Below, one piece after another: positions 49,901-62,309 of a DNA stretch of 64,000 bases (within the stretch, counting starts at the first letter, position 1; each line of letters starts with the position of its first letter). This DNA comes from Cephalotus follicularis (lineage: Eukaryota; Streptophyta; Magnoliopsida; Oxalidales; Cephalotaceae): NCBI GenBank assembly GCA_001972305.1, contig BDDD01000306.1, positions 385,438-449,437 of the forward strand. The letters are read 5' to 3'. The notes under the pieces were generated by a model, which was given only the letters and a program-made list of their open reading frames with translations, did no database searches and had not been told where the DNA came from. The translations under genes were made by a program, and so were the position numbers.

Positions 49901-52900
49901 ATATGATCCTAAACATGTCATGGGTACATCGTCTCTGCTCTGTCCTATCATAGATTAACAGAACATGACTTATCAGGTCAAAAGCACAATAATGAGAAAT
50001 AGAGAAAACCACATAAAAATGAAAACTGAAAAACATGTATAAGCACATACGATAACACTGAGCTCCCATGATAAAGTATCAGTCAAGGTAAAAGTGAGCT
50101 AGAAGTAATTTTAAAAGCAACAAAAAAAAAAGCCTTTTGGCAACACTATACCACTATACCTTCTCAGGGCGTGTCTCCACCTTGAAACGAATCAGGCCTA
50201 AACAGAGTAGAAGAACTACAACCACTGACACACTCAACACAAGGGTTGGATTTCTCGCAACCCATGTTCCATACCTCCTGAACATAAACCAGTTAACCAC
50301 AATGTAGAAAACCATTTTTCTAGAACTGACTTAAGTGTTATTGCACGGACAGTGACCTGTAAAAATTAGACACGTATCCTTGCACAATAGAAAGTTTTAT
50401 CCTGTTGGCTGGAAGAGTGTCTTGGCGCATCTGATAATCGAAGAATTCAATATAAATAAATCTACAATGAGGTTTACAAACAAAAAAAGACAGTTACGAA
50501 ATAAAAAATACATTTACTGGGCATAAATAGCCAATTGGCACATACCTGCATGGAGAGGTTTTCAATTTTTTGCCTGTCAACAGATTGGAGTTCACTGCCA
50601 TCAGTGGCACTCAAAAATGGTTTCATTCTAGAGGTTCGATTCCTTTCTTGTTTCCTATGAAACAAACTCCACCCGAAAAACATAGAAACCAATATGATAT
50701 AAAGGATTGCTACAGAAAGGTCAATGCATTTGGCCTGCAGGAGTCAGTCATAGGGACCAAATCAGCACAACATGTATAATACCTGAATTCGGAAAACTTA
50801 AGAACTTGAATGCATGGTATGACGTTAACTACTCTAGAATTATGTGCAGTGAGAATTAGAAACATTAATAGCATTTACTGCCTCACCTTCAGAGATCCAA
50901 TTCTTACAGAACAGGAACCTCTTTTATGGGGAGAAGGAGAAGCTGCAGCAGGGCAGACAGGAGAAGATGGGCAATCACCACAAGAACAGGCAAGAGAAGT
51001 GTCACCACATGAATAAGTTGATACATTCATTGGTTTCATTCCAGATAACTCGGGTGCTGTGGACTGAAATTGAATGGCGTAGGGTGAACCCGGGACATTA
51101 AGGACTGCTTTTCTACCAAGAAAAGCAAACCATTCTGCCAAAAGAAATCTTGAATAATCACAACAACTCACAAGAGAACAAAGGCGATGGATAATTGTAT
51201 ACAAACATTCAGTAGCAATGAGGACCAAAATCATATTTAAGCTTGAATTCATGATACCAAATTTCACATCCTTCACAGGCTCCTTCAGAAGTTCCATTTA
51301 CCTTCAAAATTTTGAGCACCTGCACCAATAAATGCTAGAGCTAGAGTATTCATGGTACCAAATTTTACATCCTTGCAAGAGTTATATAAGCCTTCCCCAA
51401 AAGCATCCGTTACATAAAAATCAATCCCATCCACGGTCGAATTGTTGTTTACCTGAAAAGTGAAAACAATGATCTGTTAAGCAACATTAGTTAATATGGC
51501 ATATGATTATGTGTCTATCTTTAATATGAAGGGTCAGGACCACCTATTCAAATGAAAGTCATGCAAAACTTAGAGTATGATAATTGTTACAACATCTCTA
51601 ACTTTGGATCTTACAAATTAAGACGTAGATTTTAACGGCAGTGGGATCAAAGGACAAAAGAATCCACAGTACAAATCACAATTTATGTCAGCAAGGAATA
51701 TCACAGACCATAAGTCATGTACTGCAGATGGAATCAATGGTTAAGCAATTGAAGTCAGGTTACAAACTGCCAACCAAATGTGTTAAAATAAAAAACTAAA
51801 ATATAAGACAAAATAAAATGCTCGTTTCAAAGTTGAACGCCAATAATAATAATATTATCATTATTGTTATTATTAACTACAACAATAATAATGATAAACA
51901 TATGGTTTCTTCTAAGTTAAAACCCATAATAAGTTACAAATTTAAAAAAATAATAATAATAAATTACAAGATGTGAGATTGCATGAGAACACCTGGATTT
52001 CATTTAGAATGCAAAACAAAAATTATTAGTTGGAATTCCTAACCTTGGAAATAGAAGTCACATTGATAAATAAACTCTGGTTTGGAGAGCAGGAAAGCTC
52101 ACAGAACAAATTCAAGAAGTTTCTCAAGCATGCTGGGCAGCCTACAAGGAAAGGAATTGCCTGAAAAAAGAGTAAGTCAAAATATAGTATTAGACCTTAA
52201 TGTTTTTTGCAATGGAGGCATACATCAATCACAATTGATGAACTCTGTCTACTACAAAATACTAATATTTCAAATAATACTAATATGAATATGGAAAATT
52301 GTCACACTAAGACCAAGAAAAAATAGATGAGGAAGACCAAATGAAAGATGGAAAGCAAGCATTCAAACAAATATAAATTGTGGAATAAATTAGATTTACA
52401 TGTAACTAAGGCCGAGAACATTTTCACTTCTCCTTTACTAATTAAGTTTCAAGGCACAAAACATGTAGCTTCTTAATTAACAGGTGGTCCTTCCAAATCA
52501 TAATTTGATGAATCATATGCCAGGCCCTCAACATTAGCGTAAAAATTAATGCCGGATCAAGAGAAAAAAAAATAATTAGCACTTGCCTGCTGGACTTGTG
52601 TCCGCAGTGTATCAAATTGAGCTTCTGTACAACAAACATCATCGGTAATTGTTGGGCACAAACTTTGAACCTTTGCCGAAAATAAATCATCTGGCTGAAA
52701 GCAAAAATATACGATAAATATCAGATACTTACAGCCATAACAACTTATTTGAAAATTCAAATTTATAAAAAGTAAGTCAGTTATGTCATAAAAATCATAC
52801 AAAAACATACAAACACCATTGTTACAGAGTTCAGATAAACTACCCACTATGAGACAAACCTTGACAGAAGGGGAACCAAAAGGGCAATTCAGTATTTTAC

Positions 52901-53656
52901 CATCGCTTCGTGTTCCGCAGATGCCATACATTGCGCAATATCCTGCGGAATGACTTCCGCCAAACAACAAGAAAGGAAAAAAAAAAAACTCTTAATTCCC
53001 CACTGATAATAAATAGTCAATAAAATTCAAATTCTCTGTGAACGCAGCAACATGAATGTGATTCTAGCTATGGTTAAGTTACAAAATTCAAGTCAAATTT
53101 AAATTAGATAAAGAAAAAGAGTAAACAAAAATTAACCTTGTTGCATTGCTTGTCAAAAGCAATCGAGTATCAGACCTCTCTGTACTGACTACAGATATCA
53201 TAAACAAAACCTGCACATGCATGCATATATATATATATTGTAAATTCATTAAAAAGTAACCATATATTCACATATGAGACACATGAAAACAAAATTTTGC
53301 AAAATTTTAAAAAAAAAAATGAAGGCAATATTGATGAAAACTTGATTCTCTCGTTAAAAAGTTTTTATTGATGTTCAATTAATGATACAGGTTGCAGTGA
53401 CGGCTTAACTGAGTTAACCTCATAGTTTTTTTTTTTCTTTTCAAAAAACAAAAGTTCTGTCAAAACTAAAATGTTTCTTTGCTTCTACTTTCCTTTATTT
53501 TATCAGCAACCAAACAAACGATCACATCGAGAGAGATTAGAGAGAGTAACTGACAAATTAAAAAGGACAAAAACAAAAGCAAGAACCGAAGAAACAAGAA
53601 CTAGCTCGTGCCTGAAGCAAAGAAATGGAGACGAGAAACCCAAAACGACGGACCAT
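38645..53656 (-). CDS. NPC1: NPC1-type intracellular sterol transporter
   Basis: Niemann-Pick C1 family: binds sterol in the endosome/vacuole lumen and passes it into the membrane. 39 exons, 1291 residues: 53656-53612, 53210-53137, 52953-52860, 52694-52587, 52160-52044, 51452-51302, 51134-50887, 50734-50546, 50430-50357, 50277-50160, 49271-49188, 48485-48390, 48222-48121, 47983-47915, 47693-47598, 47520-47413, 47297-47184, 47061-46978, 46814-46686, 45281-45083, 44948-44808, 44671-44628, 44481-44398, 44292-44224, 44126-44050, 43955-43886, 43050-42901, 42566-42501, 42353-42209, 42050-41986, 41886-41821, 41100-41007, 40392-40356, 40200-40143, 40035-39925, 39555-39488, 39081-39015, 38931-38863, 38740-38645. 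A signal peptide ([14 protein letters not shown]...) leads into the Cys-rich N-terminal sterol domain ([29 protein letters not shown]). Exons 17-20 encode the sterol-sensing domain ([16 protein letters not shown]). The Patched-like C-terminal half has FLHGLVFLP near its end. Introns 1 and 4 use GC donors; the exon 37 donor GTCTCT is weak. Confidence 0.94.
38781..38816. repeat. (CT)n tract in the last NPC1 intron
   Basis: A CT dinucleotide run with one CCCT interruption, between exons 38 and 39. Confidence 0.9.
41229..41760. mobile_element. LTR-like insertion in NPC1 intron 31
   Basis: The block begins TGTTGGGAATTTTGG. It contains AATTTACGTGATTCGGTCC and TGTCCACGGAGAACC, motifs typical of plant TRIM/copia LTRs in this order. 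Intron 31 (41101-41820) is unusually long. The right end and target duplication were not found. Confidence 0.45.
45015..45050. repeat. (GA)n in NPC1 intron 20
   Basis: A pure GA run making up over a quarter of the 134-base intron; it is (CT)n in the transcript. Confidence 0.95.
45560..45860 (-). mobile_element. 5S-rRNA-derived segment, Cassandra-TRIM-like relic, in NPC1 intron 19
   Basis: 45671-45734 aligns over 64 bases without gaps to the reverse complement of plant 5S rRNA (GACTTTCCAGGAGGTCAACC, then TTTAACATCGGAGTTT). The internal promoter region is diverged. The flank AAAGGTGCCTCATGTGATTAG resembles Cassandra LTR sequence. Cassandra elements are known to carry 5S rRNA in their LTRs. The 64-base match is seen; the Cassandra name is inference. 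Confidence 0.6.
46910..46971. repeat. (GA)n next to the exon 18 donor of NPC1
   Basis: About 30 GA units with one GCG interruption. In the transcript (CT)n starts about seven bases after the GTATGAT donor at 46977. Confidence 0.95.
51247..51273 (-). repeat. Exon 6-like duplicate within NPC1 intron 6
   Basis: 27 bases match 51348-51374 of exon 6 at 25 positions, encoding KDVKFGIMN versus KDVKFGTMN. The copy sits just past the exon 6 donor and is not needed in the gene model. Confidence 0.7.
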
Positions 53657-53774
53657 AGTGGTCGTGCGAGACAACTCCATTTGCGAGTAGCGTGTGCGCA
53701 GTTTGCGTGGGAGAGAGACAACAAAAACAAATGCAAGCAGTTGCGGTCTTCAGTGAGAGTCACTCAAAACAAAA

Positions 53775-53784
53775 GTATTTATAG
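53775..53784 (-). promoter_or_regulatory. TATA box of the NPC1 gene
   Basis: On the minus strand CTATAAATAC lies about 120 bases upstream of the ATG at 53656. A (CT)n tract lies just further upstream. It supports exon 1 as the real first exon. Confidence 0.65.
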
Positions 53785-53799
53785 TTCTACTAGTGAGAG

Positions 53800-56332
53800 A
53801 GAGAGAGAGGGGCAGTCCTCGTCCCCGTCCTCTTGCTTGATGCCACTTTACGCCTTTCAATGGGGTACTCGCACGCGTTTATTTACGTATTTGCCCTTGC
53901 TTTCGGTTATTTTGCCCCTTTTTTCCTGTTGTTCACATTTTCATTTGATAAGATCATGATTCGATTTGATCTCCGTTGGTTTTTTTTTAGTTGGGGATTT
54001 TCTTTAATTCGAGATCTTTCGTGCATTTTGGTAGAATAGAATGATATTAATTCAATTACAAGATTTTTGACATGAATGTATCTTTTATTATAACAATAAT
54101 AATGTGTGTTTTTTAATTTTGGATAAAAAGTGGATAAAATTGTTCCACGGCGACACTTTCACTGACAAAAAAAAAACCTTTGGAAATGAATATGGTATAG
54201 GTGAAGTTTAACAATGGGAGGGTATTATGTGAGAGACAATAAATACAAAATTATTATGAATCACTCAATTTTGCTCTGGATTTATCAGATTCCTTAACAA
54301 TTACTCTATGTTAGCTTTAAATGATAAAGGAGATAACAATTACTGCATGTTAGTTTTAAATGATAGTTGAGAATGATATTAAACTGCAGTTTAACGATAG
54401 ATTAAAATGATCGTACTATCATATTTATTTTAAGATGAGTTTGTTTTGATGCCACGCTCTTTTTATAGTAAATATATCAATCTAATAACATTACTTTTCT
54501 TAATGTTGGAACTAAAGCAAATAAAAAAGTGAACTGATATATAGAAAATTCGATACTTTCTAATAATTCATATATTTTAATTTTTAAGTCAATCGGATAT
54601 ATATACTTATTTTAATTTTACATAATCATATTAATTATTGAATAACTTTTCACATCATGCTAAAAAATATATATTTAATAAAATATCTATAAATATTTGA
54701 TATAAATCATATATAATATTACAAAAGATAATTCTTAACCAATAAAAAAATGCCAACGTCATGTTAGTGTGTGTGTATATATATATATATATATATGAAA
54801 AAATAGGTAAAAAGAGAATGAGTCATTTGTGGTAGGCTGCAGGTAGGTAAGTGAAAAAGACTGATTGGGGCTGACATTAAAAATCCATTAATGGTGCCCA
54901 TTAAACTATTGGGCATCAAATATGTGAACGAAAACTTTCTATGTTCTATTTTATTTATCCTTCTGGGCATGTTCAGGTTGAATGTCAAAATTCAGTTACC
55001 GTGAATTTGGCTACTTTTCATATTTACTAACATGAGTTTTATTCCACTCATTAATAAGTTTTCATATTTACTACAAGTGTTTTCTGTATTTATTCATTCA
55101 TTAATGAACACCGATTGTTATACTCTACTCATTCCTATGTAATGACAAGTTATTTAATATAAAATAGTTGATAAAAGTTATGACACGTGAAAACGTTACT
55201 TTTTAATGATCATCAATAAAAGATGATAAATCAAACCTTGAATTTTATCAAGACATTATAATTTCAATCATTAGGTTGGATTCGTCCCCCTATGAGTAAT
55301 TTTTTTTTAACAGGGCTTTGTATAGAACTTGAATTTTTATGTAATCACCTACCAAATAAAAATTTGGGATAGGATTGGCCATGCATGCAAGCTCTAGCTG
55401 GAAGAATGAGCTTAGATAAAGCTGCAAGAATGAAGCTTAGATAACTGCAATCTTTTTGGTAGTTCCCCTTTTTTTTATTGGCTCTGTAGATTTCGTAGAA
55501 ATGGCACTTTCAATTACAAAATTCAAGGTATTTGGATTGGCAATAAGGGTTTTTTTCTTTTTGTTGTTTCTAATCAAAATGAGGAACTTGCTGGCATGCA
55601 TGTGCACGTAATTGGCATGGCATTGGTTGAGTGACCAAACCATCTCGCATTGCTGTAAGTTGTACTAACATTCAATTAAAACAATGAGACAGTAGTTCTT
55701 AACTCTGTCTGGTAGGAAATTAAGGCAGACAAATATAATCTACAACCACCCACCCACTGAGTACTGCTGGATGGTCTTAAACACCGTTGAAAATGTTTAT
55801 CAACAATAAATACATAATATATGATATATTATTTAATTTATAAAATAAAATATAAAAATTGATATAATTATTATTATTTTTTAATTAAATTACATTTTAT
55901 ATATTATGATATATATTTATGTGTTATTAATGGCATTTATGGAAAGACAATGACTCCTCTCTAGTCTCTTCTAAAGATTTTGTTTTGTTTTGGGTTTGAC
56001 AGTTTGGACCCTTTATTTTGTTTTTGATATCAAAGCAAATATCTGTTCATCAAGTTTACCAAGATGATGTCCAGCTGAATTTCAACTTTCCCTTATACAA
56101 AGAAATTTTATTTTGGTTTACACTAACACTATTTTGACAAATCATGCAACCACAAAAGGCAGCACAAAAATTATTCTGAGGGCGTTATGTATATAATTGT
56201 TGCTCATACGGCTTTGAAAATTTTCTCTCATTACATTTTCGTAAAAATTTAAAAAAAAAAGTTGTTCTAAGTTTTTTTTTTTACTCTTATTTCTTAAATA
56301 TTTTTATATTTCTCATATAAAATCTCAAGTAT
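53800..56332. other. Gene-free AT-rich region
   Basis: No coding pattern is seen. It holds a short GT/TA repeat (about 54768-54797) and scattered poly(T). Nothing else was recognised. Confidence 0.6.
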
Positions 56333-57350
56333 TGTTGATACAGAAATCCTTCTCTCAACAGTATCCTACGTGGAGGACTTTGATTTGTTAAGAGAAACGC
56401 TTTGTCACTGATGCCTTGAGGAAGAATGTGATCTCGGACACCTGCACAAGCAACAACAATGGTGAAGGCCTAGGAGGTTGTTCTCCCGGGGACACTCCGA
56501 CGCTCAAGTTAGTCAAGTGCCGATGAAATATTATACTCTCTTGAATGTAAAAATTGCTGACCTTTGTTCAGTATGTTGAACTTGTATTTATAGTGGAATT
56601 TGATAACTGATTGAGCATATTAATCGGATGTGATCGTTATCCCCTAGGAAGTGTCGAGGATCTCGGACATTCCCTTATCTTCGCCTATAATGTAGCTACT
56701 TTCCTTTATCTCCTCCTTGATTATCTCCTCTTTCCTTTTGTTGTAGTTGATTAGGATTCTATCTCCTTGTTTGGATAGGTATGAATCCCGTGAAATCTGT
56801 TGAAGTTATTCCCTTTATCCTATCTTCCATATATGTTGATAGTCATCCTTATCTCCTTTACTTAGAGGATAAAGATCCCTGGAATTTAGGCTAACTCCCT
56901 ATCCTCATTACGTGAATGAGGAGGAGACCTTCTGTCCGAGGAGAGGAGCTGATGTGAGGCCAATGAGATAGTCGGCCCTTGACCTCGAAGTCTTCTCGGT
57001 CCATAGACTTGTATTTGAATTGGATGGCCTTTGGTTATTTGTCTGAGGAAATAGATATTGGAAGTGGAACCATTGGGCGTGTCCTCGGCACTTATGCCGA
57101 GGAGAGGTCCTCCTTGAGCTATTTCTTTCTTAACTCCCTGACTTCCCATGCTTCTAGTTCTCTAATTATGGAGACACTTGTAATAGATCACTTGTTATGT
57201 GGCCGAGGGTATCCTCGGCTGGGTTGCTTCAAATGGTGTCCTCGGACCTGGATCCGAGGAAAATAATGCTTGTACTGGAATTGCCGGGTGTGTCCTCGGC
57301 ACTTATGCCGAGGGAAAGTTCTCCTTAACTCACTATTTTATTGGTCAACA
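56333..57350 (-). mobile_element. LTR-like repeat, copy 1 (CCGAGGAC family)
   Basis: It starts TGTTGATACAG and ends GGTCAACA, giving TGTTGA/TCAACA terminal inverted repeats and a length of 1018. On the minus strand a TATA box CTATAAATAC lies near 56595. The interior carries repeated TGTCCTCGGCACTTATGCCG motifs. The first 550 bases match copy 2 at 61009. No target duplication is seen. Confidence 0.6.
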
Positions 57351-57709
57351 GACTTACTCTGCCTTTAACTCATCAAATCTTGTCTCTTTGCACATCTGGC
57401 AGCGTTATCAAGAGGACACGTGTTGCTTTAATTTTAACTTAATTTTTTCCCCATATCAAGTATAAACATAATATAACACTTAGATTATCAAATATATATA
57501 TTTGACAAATTTAAATTAAAAAAACTTTTCTTGATATTCTTATCTAAATACAATTTTCTTTTTTAAAAACTCTTAAAAAATCATTTTACCAAAAGTACAA
57601 ACCTTCCAAAGGATCACCTAATCATGTTTTTGGCTTTTACTTACTGCATTTATGAATAGTTGATCTTGATTATCTTGTAATTTTCTCTTTTGGAAACAAC
57701 TATAATGAT

Positions 57710-58236
57710 TAGGGATGAAAGTTTGGTATTAATCGATTTTTTTCGGTTTTGGTTAACCAAAAAAAAATTTGGTTTTCTTTAATCAAAAACTGAAATCGAA
57801 CCGAAATTAATTCGATTAATTAAAAAAACGAAACCAAAAAACAGAAATAAATTTGGTTAATACCGAAAAAATCAAACTTCCTGTCTAATTTTTTTTTTAC
57901 AATTTTTTTTACAAACATGAAACCTAAATCAGAATACATATTTCCGTAATGTATATAGCATTAAATATAAATAACATATTTTAGTATAATATATACAAAA
58001 AACTTATTACAATTTCAAAAAGCTTACCAATAAAAAAAATTAATTAAATTTTGGCATTTCGATTTTTTCGAGTAACCAAAATATAAGATATAAACAACAG
58101 AAATCGAACTTGATGAAAAACCAAAATAACCAAACTGAAATAAACAAAAAACCGAATTAACCAAAAACAAATTTTATTTCCATTCGGATTCGTTTTTTTT
58201 TTTTCCCCAGTTTTTGGTTTTGAATTTTCACTCTTA
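57710..58236. mobile_element. Degenerate hAT-like MITE
   Basis: Left end TAGGGATGAAAG; right end read inward TAAGAGTGAAAA. Imperfect 8-bp flanks ATAATGAT and TTAACGAT agree at 6 of 8 positions. The interior is rich in GGTTTTGGTT/AACCAAAA and CCGAA motifs in inverted arrangement. Confidence 0.55.
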
Positions 58237-58579
58237 TTAACGATTTCTCACGATTTAAAGGAAAATTTCAGTCTAACCCATTGGTTGAGTTAGATAGATA
58301 TATAGCACATAGCACTTGATTGTTAGCTTGACTATAGTTTTATAGTTTCAAGGGAATGACTTTGGTTTTTTCACTTAAAAAAACAGGCTTATGATTAATA
58401 TTTGTAAATTTAATAGTTAAATTTTATGTTATATTTGTATAAATATTGTGTATAAATTTTTACGTTAATAAGATATCTCTAACTAATTTATATCCACGTA
58501 TAAAATTTAACCGTTTTATAACTTATTTATAAACGATAAAATATTAACTTATTCAAAATTGAATAATGTTATGGGGTCA

Positions 58580-58815
58580 CTTGGTACACTGTTATATTAG
58601 GGAGGGTATGTGAGATACAAATGTATGTATAAATATAAATCTATTTAGTATATCAATTTACAAAATTATTTATCTATTTAAATTTTTATTATAGTATTAT
58701 ATCATCTAAAATATTCATATAAAAATTAAAAAAAAATAATTTAGAAGGGTATCTCAGATAATCTCTAAACCTCCAAGTTAGAGATTATCTGAGATACAAT
58801 CGTAACAAGCGACAC
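58580..58815. repeat. Diverged dispersed repeat, copy A
   Basis: It reads TTAGGGAGGGTATGTGAGATA at its start and TATCTGAGATACAATCGTAA and ACAAGCGA at its end. The same order of motifs recurs in copy B at 59550-59785. Confidence 0.6.
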
Positions 58816-59143
58816 TTATATAGTAAGTGAGATAGCCTTTTAAGGAAGCATTTTTAGCTTAATGATTAAATGTGTGATTTACTTTGATGTAGACTAAGGT
58901 TTAAACTCTTACACCATTTTCCTCCTGAATGGATCACCTCTCCCTAAAAAATAAAAAAGTGAGATAGCCTATTCAAAATAGATTTAATGATTTCACTTTA
59001 AAAAAACGTTTATGATACCATCTCCGTTAATAGAAGTTCAAATCTATTTATTAAATTTAAAAATTATTAACCACAAATTTTTTAAAAAAAAAGAATCGAT
59101 AAACTACTCACTAGCTTTAATTACGATAGGACAGCGGAATCTT

Positions 59144-59270
59144 TAATTTAACGTCAACTGCTAGGTGATTAATGAGATCAACAAACTTTTTTTGTTATGA
59201 CAGTGTCATTAATTTAACGTCAACCGCTAGGTGATTAATGAGATCAACAAACTTTCTTGTTATTTTATTG
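59144..59270. repeat. 66-base tandem duplication
   Basis: TAATTTAACGTCAAC(T/C)GCTAGGTG... starts at 59144 and 59210, nearly identical, which indicates a recent local duplication. Confidence 0.85.
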
Positions 59271-59549
59271 CTCGAAAAGGACAACTCTTTAATCTTCATT
59301 CAATTAATTTTTATCTTGTACATTCTTAAAGGTAAAATCTATAGTGTGCTCAATTTAAATGCGGTTTATGTGAGGTTCGATAAAATGCACCGTTTTATGT
59401 GTCTTGCAAAGTTTTTTTTTTTTTTGTGTTTTTACTTTAGACTTGCAACTGGTTGCTCTGCTCTATCGAAATGTCTAACTTACCTAAACTAGAAACTTTT
59501 TCTCTGTGTGTATCTCAAACTCTCTAAAACCACACAAATAAGAGATGTT

Positions 59550-59785
59550 TCATGGATTGTAATATTAGTGAGGTATATGAGATAACAGGACATGTATAAA
59601 TATAAATATATTTAGCATATTATTTTATAAAATTATTTAATTATCTAAAATTTTGTTATAATATTACATTATTCAAAGTATTTATACAAATTTTTTTAAA
59701 AAAATCAATTTAAAGACTACTTCACATAACTCTCAACTTAAATCTTATCTGAGATATTCTCGTAACAAGCGATCCTATAATGTTA
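59550..59785. repeat. Diverged dispersed repeat, copy B
   Basis: AATATTAGTGAGGTATATGAG at the start and TATCTGAGATATTCTCGTAA then ACAAGCGA at the end match copy A (58580-58815) with many substitutions. Confidence 0.6.
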
Positions 59786-59789
59786 TTCT

Positions 59790-61008
59790 TTCTCTCAAAC
59801 TTTTCAAAATGCACACACAATCGATCTCTCTTAATCAGATCCACAAATATTCTTCTCAAACCATAATCTCACTCAAATCTCTCACACATCTTTTTCTCAA
59901 ATAAACAAATAAAAATCTCACTCAAAGCATAACTCTCTCAAATAGATCGAATTTCTTGAAAATACATATGTAGGCGTGACTCTCAACTCTTTCTCTTATT
60001 ATCGTCTATTGAGATATTATTGAGTAAATACATAAAGTCATGTGTAGACAACTAATAACATGAAACAATGCCATTTAATAATATGATAAAGTAGTAAACT
60101 AATGATATAATATCTTATTATTTGTTATTTTTATACATCAATCTTTCAAATAAATACTTCCGTCAATGGCACTCTTTGAATCAAACAAAAATTCAGACTT
60201 AGACTGTACACACATCAACTTACTTTTCATATCTCTTTCAATGAGCAATCAAGACTATATTCCCTTCCTTAAACATTATTGCATGGATTATAGACCTGAA
60301 TTGAGGAAATTATTAGGTATGGTCTTGTAGATGATGAGGATGGGCAGGGCACGTTAGTAAAACACGTAAGGCTAAATGTCACTGATATCAAAAGGGAAAA
60401 TCAATTGACAAGCGTAATAACGAGAAAGGAAGAGAATGAGTGCTATTGATGATGATGGTAGTGTGTGAGGTGAGGGTCCACTATTCGTTGTGAGAAGAGA
60501 TTCCATATGTAGAAGGAAGAGAGACCCATTCATGGTCATGATTGCTACTCATTTGACGTTATCATTTCTCTCGGCGCCACGCTTCGATCGATCATGCACC
60601 ACACACAACCTCACTCTCTTGCCCTGGGCACGTTACTAGACTCGGCTAAAAGCAGATTCTCTCTTTTTTGCTTTTCCATGGGAAATTCAATATTTGCCAT
60701 GTGGATTTTTGTACTTGTTTTGTTTAGTTTATTTGACCTTTCCAGGCAGATTTTGTCACAGTAGCAACGATTCCATGATTCCTTATACGTGAAACCGTCA
60801 GTTTAATTCGTATGGATTACTTTGAGATCAATTAATGGACTAATTGGACGGCCTACAATTATCTTTAAAAATATTTTTTAATAATCTTAATCACAAATTT
60901 AACTGTTAAATATAATAAATTGTATATGTAAATTATGTATATTAATTTTTAAATGAATTAATTATTTTTAACTATTTCATATTTTGTTATAATAATTTCA
61001 ATCGTTAT
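59790..61008. other. Gene-free AT-rich region
   Basis: No gene or repeat family was recognised between the dispersed repeats and the second LTR-like copy. Confidence 0.5.
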
Positions 61009-61910
61009 TGTTGATACAGAAATCCTTCTCTCAACAGTATCCTACGTGGAGGACTTTGATTTGTTAAGAGAAACGCTTTGTCACTGATGCCCGTGAGGAA
61101 GAAACTGATCTCGGACACCTGCACAAGGTAACAATAATGGTGAAGGCCCAGGAGGTTGTTCTCCCGGGGACACTCCGACGCTCAAGTTAGTCAAGTGCAG
61201 ATGAAATATTATACTCTCTTTTCTGTAAAAATTGCTGACCTTTGTTCAGTATGTTGAACTTGTATTTATAGTGGATTTCTGTAACTGAATGAGCGTGTGA
61301 ATCGGATCTGATCGTTATCCCCTAGGAAGTGCCGAGGATCTCGGAAATTCCCTTATCTCCGCCTATAATGTAGCTACTTTCATTTGATAGTAGTTGACTA
61401 GAACTCTATCTCTTTGTTTGGATAGGTACGGATCCCATAGAATCTGGTGAAGATAATCTCCTTATCCCATAGATAAGGTTGAGGTCCTCCATTATAGGGT
61501 GATATTGGTTGTGGCACGTCTGCAGAGGAAAGTGAGTCTCTGCTGTGGTTCCGAGGATGGAACAAGTGTGAGTTCGTCCGAGGAAGAGGTCCTCAGCTTC
61601 TGTATACAGAAGACCGTATCTCCTGTCCTCCACCTGATAGGTACTTTGGGCAGAGGGAGTCATCGGCCCTAACACCATGAATATGATCTTTCGCCTTCGA
61701 GTCCGAGGAGTGTCCTCGGACTTGTGGTCTCAGAGTGTTGTCTTCGAAAAGTAATGATCCTTGGCTCTTGGTCCGAGATGGCCATTCTTTGCCATGAGTG
61801 AGCTCCTCGGCACGGTTTGCTAATAAGCCTCCAATCTTCCCATGGACAGTTGGTCAAGTGTGGAATGGACACGTGTCCTTGCTATTGTAAGCATATTTTT
61901 CCTCCATCAT
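61009..61910 (-). mobile_element. LTR-like repeat, copy 2 (CCGAGGAC family)
   Basis: It starts TGTTGATACAG as copy 1 and matches it for about 550 bases, including the minus-strand TATA box (CACTATAAATAC near 61270). It then diverges and is rich in CCGAGGA/TCCTCGG motifs. Just beyond it, AGGGGGGCATATG (minus strand, about 61907-61919) looks like a polypurine tract, so 61920-62140 may be internal element sequence. Confidence 0.6.
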
Positions 61911-62309
61911 ATGCCCCCCTGGTCCTTGTTCTCTGAGCTTGGTCAGAGGAGGAGGACCAGAGTTGAGAGCCGTGGCCCAGGCAGAACTCCTCTGCAATAC
62001 TTCTCGGTAGTTCTTGCTTATACAAATTGGCTGAGGACGAGAGCATTGCCTTTGTGACTCCTCTGACACATGACATAGTCTGCTTGAGCAGAGAACTAAC
62101 TCTTGACCTTTGGTCTGCCTTCTCCGTCATTAAGTGACCTCGAGCATTGAACCGTTATGTTTATCATTAAAGTTGCGTATTGAGTACGCTTGACACGTGG
62201 CATGCACAGCGCAATTCCCGCCTCTGCCTTTTCGTTTCCCGCGCTTGATTTGACGGTCAGACTTCCCACCGTTGGATCTTATGTGAAATGGATGGCCAGG
62301 ATCCGAGGA

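Noticed and set aside
53471-53959. 162-residue plus-strand ORF
   Set aside because: Antisense to NPC1 exon 1 and promoter; low-complexity, no homology recognised.
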